11,126 nt of DNA from Methanomicrobiales archaeon (GTDB taxonomy: Archaea; Halobacteriota; Methanomicrobia; Methanomicrobiales; Methanoculleaceae), in the NCBI GenBank assembly GCA_012510295.1, contig JAAZID010000123.1:1-11126 (forward strand), in the 5' to 3' direction. Every line of letters begins with the position of its first letter. Positions within the stretch are counted from its first letter, which is position 1. Shown one piece after another: positions 1-5,009 of the stretch. The notes beneath the pieces were generated by a model that saw only the letters and a list, made by a program, of their open reading frames with translations, did not search any database and was not told the origin of the DNA. Made by a program: the position numbers and the translations under genes.

Positions 1-1099
1 CCCCGGCCCCGACCGACGCCTCGACCGATGCACAGGGCTTGTTGTGGAGGATGAAGGCGACCCGTCTCCCGGCGGCCGGCTTCTGTGCAAGGTCGATCCA
101 CCTCCTGACCCGGTCTACGAACCTCTCCAGCCGCTCATCCATGGGGACGTGCTGCTCGCCGTCGATACCTGCCAGATCCCGGCTCCCGGCCGCACCGATC
201 GGCATCATGGTGATCCCGCCAAGGAACTCCGGCATCGCGACATACCACGAGACGTTGCTCCCGCACATACCGTCTATACACTCCCTCCACTCAGTCTCGG
301 TCTGGTGGTAGAGGATCAGGGGATGGAAGACCGGCACGCCGAGCTCTTCAAGCGTTCTTGTGAGGGTATCGGCGTCGCGGGGCGGCGTGAACGCCCGTGC
401 ATCGATGAGCGCCGATATCCGGCCCACAAAGAACGCTTCCACCACATCCCGGGTGGATCGCGCCCCGATCTCCTCATCGGAGATCCCGAAGCAGAAGACC
501 GGGAGGACGTCGTAATATTTTTCGAGGCTCCGGATCAGGGCATCCTCAACGGCGAAGTCCCCGTTCGCCCACCGGGTCCGGGAGAGGAGGATCCCGACGC
601 GGGTGGGGTGCCGGGAGGGGTACCAGGCGAGGTAGGCGTCGGCGTCATCGAAGACACACCCCGCATCCGGGTGGTAGGCCCCCTCCCAGTGGGTCTCCTG
701 CGGGGGGTCGTACGTGACATCCATACCGCCGACCTCTGCCTGAACGTAGCGGATCAGGTTCTGGATATTCTCAGCCCCTCCGTAGAGGAAGTAGGCGTTC
801 ACGGTCGAGACGACACTGAGCGGGACGGTCGAGGCCGACCACCAGGTATCGGTGTAGCCAAACGTTATGATAGGGATCCTTCCCTCAAGACCGCCGAGGA
901 TCTCATCCCAGACCGGGTCGCTTGAGGGATGGGCCAGGACGATGTCCGATCCCTGGCACGCTTCGATACAGAGTCTTCGCTTTTTTGGATCATCTCTCAA
1001 CTCATGCAACTCCCAGACAGAGAGGTCGCTCCCTGTCTCCCGCGCTGCATTGGAGAACTGCGGTAGTTCACTACCCCAGGCAACTATTGCTATCTTCAT
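1..1099 (-). CDS. CobN-like metal chelatase (cobaltochelatase large-subunit family), N-terminal part, runs off left edge
   Basis: This is the first 366 codons of a CobN/magnesium-chelatase-H family protein; whole family members are usually around 1,200-1,300 residues, so roughly a quarter to a third is visible. The N-terminus MKIAIVAWGSELPQF, the STVPLSVVSTVNAYFLYGG segment (about residues 95-113), a GSNVSWYVAMPEFLGG segment (around 285-300) and a VAFILHNKPCASVEASVGAG segment at the window edge follow the pattern of methanogen CobN paralogues. The start is set by ATG at 1099-1097 with GAGGG just upstream. It follows the ATPase gene by 16 bases and is probably co-transcribed with it. CobN inserts cobalt in aerobic cobalamin synthesis together with CobS and CobT, but neither is visible here, and anaerobic archaea normally use CbiX. 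Function is therefore open: insertion or removal of metal in a tetrapyrrole imported by the adjacent transporter is my inference. HmuS, a CobN homologue in Bacteroides haem operons, is a possible analogue. No gene symbol is assigned because orthology to cobN is uncertain. Confidence 0.88.
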   Translation of the reverse strand, partial: MKIAIVAWGSELPQFSNAARETGSDLSVWELHELRDDPKKRRLCIEACQGSDIVLAHPSSDPVWDEILGGLEGRIPIITFGYTDTWWSASTVPLSVVSTVNAYFLYGGAENIQNLIRYVQAEVGGMDVTYDPPQETHWEGAYHPDAGCVFDDADAYLAWYPSRHPTRVGILLSRTRWANGDFAVEDALIRSLEKYYDVLPVFCFGISDEEIGARSTRDVVEAFFVGRISALIDARAFTPPRDADTLTRTLEELGVPVFHPLILYHQTETEWRECIDGMCGSNVSWYVAMPEFLGGITMMPIGAAGSRDLAGIDGEQHVPMDERLERFVDRVRRWIDLAQKPAAGRRVAFILHNKPCASVEASVGAG

Positions 1100-1115
1100 G
1101 GTATCCCTCAAGGGT

Positions 1116-1892
1116 TTAATCGCTCTCAGAAGGCCGGAGGGGAACCACGTAGGGCACCCCCACCTCGTCCTTTACGGCCGCCTCGATACCGTAGGCCGCG
1201 CGCACCATTCCCGGCGTCAGGAGGGATGACGGTTCTCCCTGCCCGAGCACCCGCCCATCCTTCAGGATCAGGAGCCGGTGGCAGTAGCGGGCGGCAAGGT
1301 TCAGGTCATGGATCGCCGCCACCACCGCAAGCCCGCGCTCCCCGGCGAGCCGGAAGAGGAGGGCCATCACCTCGATCCGGTTGCGTATATCAAGTGCACT
1401 CGTCGGTTCGTCGAGGAGGAGGATCCGGGCGTCCTGCGCGATCGCCCGTGCGACGAGCACCCGTTGCCGCTCCCCGCCCGAGAGCCGGTCGATCCTGCGG
1501 GACGCAAACGCAGATATGCCGAGGAGTGAGAGCGCGTCGGAGACCTTCTGTTTATCCTCTTCGGAGACGCTCCAGCGCAGGTGCGGCCGCCTGCCCATCA
1601 GGACGGTCTCAAAGACGGTGGCAGAACTGAGGGCGCCGCTGTTCTGCGGTACGTAGGCGACCACCCGCGCGATCTCCGGCCGGCTCATCGAGAGCATGTC
1701 CCGCCCGTCGAGATGGATCTCCCCCTCAGGAGCGAGGATCCGATCCAGGCACCGGATCAGCGTCGTCTTCCCCGAACCGTTCGGCCCGACGAGCCCGAGA
1801 ACCTCGCCTGCATTGAGGGTGAACGATATACCATCGAGCACCCGGTGGTCGTTGTAGGCAAACGAGATCCCCTGTGCGCGGAGCAGCGGCAT
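1116..1892 (-). CDS. ABC transporter ATP-binding protein, FecE/BtuD type (metal-chelate or cobalamin importer)
   Basis: This 258-residue ATPase powers import by the adjacent permease. All nucleotide-binding motifs are intact: Walker A GPNGSGKTT at 36-44, Q-loop VPQN with Q83, the GRRPHLRW stretch at 100-107 that is typical of iron-chelate/cobalamin ATPases, signature LSGGERQRV at 137-145, Walker B ILLLDEPTSALD at 157-168 and switch histidine H195. About 60 residues follow the H-loop, as is usual in the FecE/BtuD/HmuV group. The start ATG at 1892-1890 shares one base with the TGA of the permease gene (TGATG), so translation is coupled. The substrate cannot be told from the ATPase; corrinoid, haem and ferric siderophore all remain possible. 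The CobN-like gene downstream favours a tetrapyrrole. Confidence 0.95.
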   Translation of the reverse strand: MPLLRAQGISFAYNDHRVLDGISFTLNAGEVLGLVGPNGSGKTTLIRCLDRILAPEGEIHLDGRDMLSMSRPEIARVVAYVPQNSGALSSATVFETVLMGRRPHLRWSVSEEDKQKVSDALSLLGISAFASRRIDRLSGGERQRVLVARAIAQDARILLLDEPTSALDIRNRIEVMALLFRLAGERGLAVVAAIHDLNLAARYCHRLLILKDGRVLGQGEPSSLLTPGMVRAAYGIEAAVKDEVGVPYVVPLRPSESD

Positions 1893-2953
1893 CAGGCATC
1901 CCTCCTCATGAAGAGGTAGAGGAAGAACGGTATGCCGAGGAACGCGGTCATGATCCCGACCGGGATGATGGCTCCGGGGATCAGGATGCGGGCGAGGCAG
2001 TCGGCGCCGAGGAGGAGGACGGCCCCCACGAGACCGGATGCAGGGAGAAGGGTGCGGTGATCGGTCCCGATAACCATCCGGGTGATGTGGGGTGCCACGA
2101 GGCCGATGAACCCTATGGTGCCGGTGAAACAGATGATCACGGCCGTCACGAGCGATGCGGCGAGCATGAACCCGGCCATGGACCGTTCCACCGGGACGCC
2201 GAGACTGGCTGCCACCTCGTCACCCTCGGCGAGGGCGTTGAGATCCCACGCACGCCAGAGGAGGGGTGGTATGACGGCGACGATGACGATCGTCACGATC
2301 CCGAGTTTCGGCCACGATGATTTGTCGAGGGATCCAAACATCCAGAATACGACCTCCTGCACCTTGGCCGCCGTCCCGAGGTACTGGAGGAGGGATGTGA
2401 TCGCCGAGAAGAGGTACATGAGTGCGATCCCGGCGAGGATCATGGCCTCGCTCCCCATGCCCCGCAGGCGGGCCATGCCGTATATGGCGGCCGCAGCGAG
2501 CATGGCAAAGAGGAAGGCGTTGCCGATGACGAGGAGGCTGCCGGAGAAGACGCCGGCGCCGAGGACGATTGCGATCGATGCGCCGCATGATGCGGCGGAC
2601 GCTATGCCGAGGGTGAAGGGACTTGCGAGCGGGTTTCGGAGGACACCCTGCATCACGGACCCTGCTATAGCAAGCCCGAATCCCGCCGCGATCCCGAAGA
2701 AGACACGGTGCAGCCGCCAGCCCCATACGATGCCGACGGCGTTTGACTCGATCATCCGGTCAGGCAGGTCGACCGCATCAGGGAAGAGCCCGGCGAGGAT
2801 CGCAACGTAGGAGTCGGCGACCGAGAGGTTGGCCGATCCGAGGGTCACGGCGACCCCGGCGAGCGCTATGAGTATCAGGATGAGACCCACGATGAAGAGC
2901 ACCCGCTTCTCGGTGAGCCGCGTGTACTCCTGCTCGCCGGTATCGGTCATCAT
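1892..2953 (-). CDS. FecCD/BtuC-family ABC permease
   Basis: This 353-residue integral membrane protein forms the channel of a type II importer, probably as a homodimer. It has about ten hydrophobic segments, starting with one at about 18-38. Family landmarks are clear: LRNPLASPFTLGIASAAS at 105-122, the ATPase-contacting EVAASLGVPVERS at 246-258, TGTIGFIGLVAPHITRMVIG at 277-296, DHRTLLPASGLVGAVLLLGA at 298-317 and the C-terminal PVGIMTAFLGIPFFLYLFMR at 331-350. The frame is open further upstream to 3073, but those 40 residues are Pro/Arg-rich, not hydrophobic, and lie inside the substrate-binding protein gene. I chose ATG at 2953, which overlaps that gene's TGA as ATGA; ATG at 2950 is equally possible and removes one residue. 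No Shine-Dalgarno sequence is visible, consistent with translational coupling. Confidence 0.94.
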   Translation of the reverse strand: MMTDTGEQEYTRLTEKRVLFIVGLILILIALAGVAVTLGSANLSVADSYVAILAGLFPDAVDLPDRMIESNAVGIVWGWRLHRVFFGIAAGFGLAIAGSVMQGVLRNPLASPFTLGIASAASCGASIAIVLGAGVFSGSLLVIGNAFLFAMLAAAAIYGMARLRGMGSEAMILAGIALMYLFSAITSLLQYLGTAAKVQEVVFWMFGSLDKSSWPKLGIVTIVIVAVIPPLLWRAWDLNALAEGDEVAASLGVPVERSMAGFMLAASLVTAVIICFTGTIGFIGLVAPHITRMVIGTDHRTLLPASGLVGAVLLLGADCLARILIPGAIIPVGIMTAFLGIPFFLYLFMRRDA

Positions 2954-4164
2954 GCCGGGTACACGAATGTTCCGTGTCTGTCGAGGTCGTAGTCGAGCCG
3001 CTGGAACTCCTCCAGGTACTGCCGGTGGACGGCGCGGGGATCGAGGTCGGGGAAACGGTCGGGGTAGAACCACTTCGCAAAGTATGCGGTGCCGATGAAG
3101 TACTCAGGTCCCCCGATGACATCGGTGTGGATGATATGCACCCTGCCGTCCCGGACCGCCCTTATCTGGTTCCAGACGGGGCGGTCGGATATCGCGCGAC
3201 AGACCTGTTCGAAGGACGAGATGTCATCGTCGCCGTAGCCGCCGAACGTCGTCTCCCCGGAGCCCACGATCTTGACGATGACGCCGGGGTTTCTGCTGAT
3301 GACCGCCTCGGGATCGATCGCCGGGTATTCGACCGGGTTGTCGCCGAAGATGTTCATGCCGCCGGCAAGCTCGATCTTCTCGTTGTAGCCCGAGCCCTTC
3401 CCTGCGCTCTTGTAGTCGTTCCAGTTCTCAAGGTAGACCGGGATCCGGTCTTTTACCGGGATCGTATCGACCACCCCCGCCACGCTGCCGGTGGCGTCTT
3501 CGTAGAACGCGAGGAACCGATCCGCATCCTCGCTCTTCCCGAGGAGGAGGCCGAGCGTCCGCACCTCATCGGCGTAGACCGTCGGCCGGAAGCTGTCGAA
3601 CCGGAAGAAGCGTATGCCGGGGTCGATGGCGCTGAGGGTATCTTCGATCTCGTCGCAGGACGATCGGGAGATGGAGGCATAGAGGAAGACCGCATCGGGG
3701 CGGACACTGGCTGCCTGTTCGTAGTCGGGGGACCAGACTGAACCGAGATTCGCCGTGCCCTGGTACTCGGGGTAGAAGATCGGATCTTCGAGGACGTACT
3801 TGCTCACGCCCACGATCCTATCGGGTTCAAGACCTATCGACCGTAGCATCTCGAGAGAATCGCTGTTGAAGAGCGCGATCCTCCTGAGCGGGCGGGTGAG
3901 CGTCGTCGTCTGCCCCGATGTATCGGTTATCGTGAGTGCCCGGCCGCCCCAGTGAGTATAGACGAACGCGGCATCCCGGAGGTCAGCGGGCGGCGGGGCT
4001 TCGACTGCTCCGCCCATCTGCCGGGCATCCAGGGAGTCGAGGATCGCTGCCGCGAGTTCGGGAGCCGTCAGGGTGCCGTCGCCGTCACGGTCGCACGGGA
4101 CTGCCATCGCCACTCCTGTGAGGAGGCAGAGAGCGCATGCGAGCAGGATGAGACGCCTGGTCAT
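2950..4164 (-). CDS. Secreted substrate-binding protein of the metal-chelate ABC importer, with N-terminal EF-hand-like loop
   Basis: This 404-residue protein is the extracellular receptor for the downstream permease and ATPase. It has a signal peptide at 1-21 (basic MTRR, hydrophobic core, likely cleavage at AMA|V), then an EF-hand-like calcium loop at 25-36 (D25, D27, D29, T31, T33, E36), a linker, and a TroA/BtuF-like binding domain from about 73 (RALTITDTSGQTTTLTRPLR, a typical opening) to the C-terminus. Landmarks include the RIVGVSKYVLED region near 117 and WSPDYEQAASVRPDAVFLYA at 144-163. The dockerin-like insert before the binding domain also occurs in methanogen paralogues annotated as iron or corrinoid binding. 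I chose ATG 4164-4162 because GGAGGTG (4177-4171) lies six bases upstream and the start overlaps the previous TGA as ATGA; the in-frame GTG at 4173 lies inside that Shine-Dalgarno sequence. No lipobox cysteine is evident, so how it stays at the cell is unclear. Confidence 0.92.
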   Translation of the reverse strand: MTRRLILLACALCLLTGVAMAVPCDRDGDGTLTAPELAAAILDSLDARQMGGAVEAPPPADLRDAAFVYTHWGGRALTITDTSGQTTTLTRPLRRIALFNSDSLEMLRSIGLEPDRIVGVSKYVLEDPIFYPEYQGTANLGSVWSPDYEQAASVRPDAVFLYASISRSSCDEIEDTLSAIDPGIRFFRFDSFRPTVYADEVRTLGLLLGKSEDADRFLAFYEDATGSVAGVVDTIPVKDRIPVYLENWNDYKSAGKGSGYNEKIELAGGMNIFGDNPVEYPAIDPEAVISRNPGVIVKIVGSGETTFGGYGDDDISSFEQVCRAISDRPVWNQIRAVRDGRVHIIHTDVIGGPEYFIGTAYFAKWFYPDRFPDLDPRAVHRQYLEEFQRLDYDLDRHGTFVYPA

Positions 4165-4628
4165 CGACCACACCTCCAGCGGTATGCAACGGCAAGCGCG
4201 GCGAATGCGGCCGCAGGGAGGAAGCCGGGGGTCTCCACCGGGGTTTTGCCGGCCCCGGGGTCATGGGTTCCATCGACCCCGACGGTGCCTGACCCGCCGG
4301 TCAGCAGATCCTCCCAGGTGCCGGTGAAGGCTTCAGCGGCCTCCGGCGACCCCTGGACCCGATAGTGTATTGTTTCCTCGCCGATGACGGCGAAGGCAGC
4401 CTGTTGCCCGGAGATCCGGGTGCGGTCAGCCGGGTGGTCTGTCTCCTTCCATATGCATCCGTCAGGGAATGTCTCGACGATGCCTCCGACCGGGATGCCG
4501 GTCACCGTGAGGGTTACATCAAGGTCGTCTCCGGAGGAGGTGATGGTCCGCTCGATGTTCGCGGCCGCTACGGGGGCCGCGAGCAGAGCGATCAGGATGC
4601 AGAGGGCTATTGATCTCCTCGGTGTCAT
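4161..4628 (-). CDS. Small secreted PGF-CTERM surface protein, first gene of the importer operon
   Basis: This predicted 155-residue protein has a signal peptide (MTPRRS, then a hydrophobic run to about 22, ending PVAAA), a roughly 90-residue beta-rich domain and an archaeal sorting tail. The tail is ETPGF at 132-136, a hydrophobic stretch AAAFAALAVAY and the basic end RWRCGR, which fits PGF-CTERM proteins processed by archaeosortase A and lipid-anchored. The middle domain (TVTGIPVGGIVETFPDGCIW, then an AFAVIGEETIHYRVQG strand pair) resembles Ig-like modules of other methanogen surface proteins; I cannot name it with certainty. In-frame starts also exist at 4646 (GTG) and 4643 (ATG), but they sit only about 12-15 bases from the TATA-like box centred near 4658 and would not be transcribed from it. 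ATG 4628 is about 30 bases away and suits a near-leaderless message. The stop overlaps the binding-protein start (ATGA). A ligand-capturing or anchoring role is inference. Confidence 0.78.
   Translation of the reverse strand: MTPRRSIALCILIALLAAPVAAANIERTITSSGDDLDVTLTVTGIPVGGIVETFPDGCIWKETDHPADRTRISGQQAAFAVIGEETIHYRVQGSPEAAEAFTGTWEDLLTGGSGTVGVDGTHDPGAGKTPVETPGFLPAAAFAALAVAYRWRCGR
4171..4177 (-). promoter_or_regulatory. Ribosome binding site that decides the start of the substrate-binding protein
   Basis: The minus strand reads GGAGGTG, complementary to the 3' end of archaeal 16S rRNA, six bases before the ATG at 4164-4162. It lies inside the end of the upstream PGF-CTERM gene and overlaps the longer in-frame GTG candidate at 4173-4171, which argues against that longer start. 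Confidence 0.8.
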
Positions 4629-4652
4629 TACAGAGGGATTCATCACATCGTG

Positions 4653-4664
4653 TTAAATATATTA
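4653..4664 (-). promoter_or_regulatory. TATA-like promoter box of the leftward importer operon
   Basis: On the minus strand the bases read TAATATATTTAA, centred near 4658, in a strongly AT-rich patch within otherwise GC-rich DNA. Archaeal transcription normally starts about 25-27 bases downstream of the box centre, which predicts a start near 4631-4633, just before the ATG at 4628. No Shine-Dalgarno sequence precedes that ATG, as expected for a leaderless or near-leaderless first gene. The assignment rests on composition and spacing only. Confidence 0.55.
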
Positions 4665-4680
4665 TCATTTGTATCATTTG
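4663..4680. repeat. Perfect tandem 9-base repeat beside the importer promoter
   Basis: The 9-mer TATCATTTG occurs twice head to tail (4663-4671 and 4672-4680), followed by another T. On the transcribed minus strand it reads CAAATGATA twice and ends at the TATA-like box, covering the position of the archaeal BRE and the activator region. It could be a binding site for a metal- or cofactor-responsive regulator, or chance in AT-rich DNA. Confidence 0.5.
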
Positions 4681-4717
4681 TTCGGAGTTATTTCAAAACA
4701 TGACCTATGGAATGAGA

Positions 4718-4725
4718 ATAAATAT
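4718..4725 (+). promoter_or_regulatory. Possible rightward TATA box ahead of the intergenic hairpin
   Basis: ATAAATAT lies in an AT-rich run. A transcript initiated about 26 bases downstream would begin near 4747, only a few bases before the hairpin at 4752-4792. This is a weak spacing-based call. It may drive a leader for the DUF3344 operon, a small RNA, or nothing. Confidence 0.25.
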
Positions 4726-4751
4726 GGAATACATAATAACGTCCAATGGGG

Positions 4752-4792
4752 CTCTCCCGGAGCATCTATGAGGGCCTGCTCTTGCCGGGGAG
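4752..4792 (+). promoter_or_regulatory. Interrupted 12-bp hairpin with a Shine-Dalgarno sequence in its 3' arm
   Basis: The outer stem pairs CTCTCCCGG (4752-4760) with CCGGGGAG (4785-4792), eight pairs with one bulged T. An inner stem pairs AGCA (4761-4764) with TGCT (4777-4780). The loop is 12 bases (4765-4776) and CTTG (4781-4784) bulges on the 3' side. The 3' arm plus the next base forms GGGGAGG (4787-4793), a good ribosome binding site four bases before ATG 4798, so the fold would hide that site. There is no U-tract after it, so it does not look like a terminator. No known riboswitch consensus is recognised. Confidence 0.4.
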
Positions 4793-4797
4793 GATAA

Positions 4798-4983
4798 ATG
4801 CGTTCCACCTGCCAGCGCTCGTACACCCAGCCAGGCGCGCTTCCGATCTGCAGGAGTATTCAGGTCTTTGAGGAAGTTTTCAGTAGCTGTGCGCAGGGGC
4901 AATGTGCCAGAGGACCGGAACCTGCAGATAGTCCAGCCGGGATAATTGAGCAAACGAGATCACAAGGCGTCACAAAAAAATAA
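4798..4983 (+). CDS. Doubtful 61-codon ORF in the divergent intergenic region
   Basis: ATG at 4798 follows GGGGAGGATAA, a well-placed Shine-Dalgarno sequence, and the frame stays open for 61 codons to TAA at 4981-4983. The predicted peptide has four cysteines (C5, C18, C31, C36), including a CAQGQC pair, ends in TKK, and has no signal peptide or membrane segment. I recognise no homologue. It ends 26 bases before the DUF3344 operon start, so it could be a leader peptide or upstream ORF for that operon. Against it: composition does not look clearly coding, the frame is short, and part of it resembles a sequencing-adapter sequence (4837-4849). It is listed as a possibility only. Confidence 0.2.
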   Translation: MRSTCQRSYTQPGALPICRSIQVFEEVFSSCAQGQCARGPEPADSPAGIIEQTRSQGVTKK

Positions 4984-4995
4984 AAGGTATTAATA
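4974..4995 (+). promoter_or_regulatory. Promoter candidate of the rightward DUF3344-ABC operon
   Basis: A run AAAAAAATAAAAGG (4974-4987) is followed by the palindrome TATTAATA (4988-4995). If the first is the TATA box, transcription would start near 5007 and ATG 5010 would be leaderless. If the second is, the start would be near 5019 and ATG 5022 would be used. No Shine-Dalgarno sequence precedes either ATG, which supports a leaderless first gene. AAGGTA (4984-4989) and TACCTT (5004-5009) form a spaced inverted repeat flanking the expected initiation region and could be an operator. Confidence 0.45.
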
Positions 4996-5009
4996 CATGA
5001 TGTTACCTT

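Larger units (their letters stand above)
4629..5009. other. Divergent intergenic regulatory region
   Basis: This is the only long stretch without a confident gene. From left to right it holds the leftward TATA-like box and tandem 9-mer (4653-4680), an AT-rich section with a possible rightward TATA box (4681-4740), the hairpin and doubtful small ORF (4752-4983), and the A-rich promoter candidate of the DUF3344 operon (4974-4995). A minus-strand frame at 4953-4705 starts with TTG, has no ribosome binding site and resembles nothing I know. Confidence 0.7.

Noticed and set aside
44..925. Long plus-strand open frame opposite the CobN-like gene
   Set aside because: It is antisense to a well-recognised protein, with an Arg/Pro/Asp-rich composition typical of GC-rich shadow frames and no domain signal.
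2954..3073. 40-residue N-terminal extension of the permease
   Set aside because: It is Pro/Arg-rich, lies within the binding-protein gene and would displace the family's normal N-terminus. ATG 2953 gives an ATGA overlap like the neighbouring gene junction.
2974..3741. 255-codon plus-strand frame opposite the substrate-binding protein gene
   Set aside because: A shadow of the real gene on the other strand: biased Val/Glu/Asp/Arg composition, no recognisable motif.
4800..4820. Possible B12 riboswitch because ACCTGCC resembles part of the B12 box near a cobalamin-type operon
   Set aside because: The rest of the B12 box and the GCCACTG element are missing, it lies far upstream of the importer genes, and the predicted importer transcript starts downstream of it.
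4705..4953. 82-codon minus-strand frame in the intergenic region
   Set aside because: TTG start, no ribosome binding site, unrecognised product; it would also run through the AT-rich promoter area.
4972..4980. Poly-A/T tract as a terminator on the minus strand
   Set aside because: No minus-strand gene ends there and no stem precedes it; it better fits the A-rich promoter of the rightward operon.
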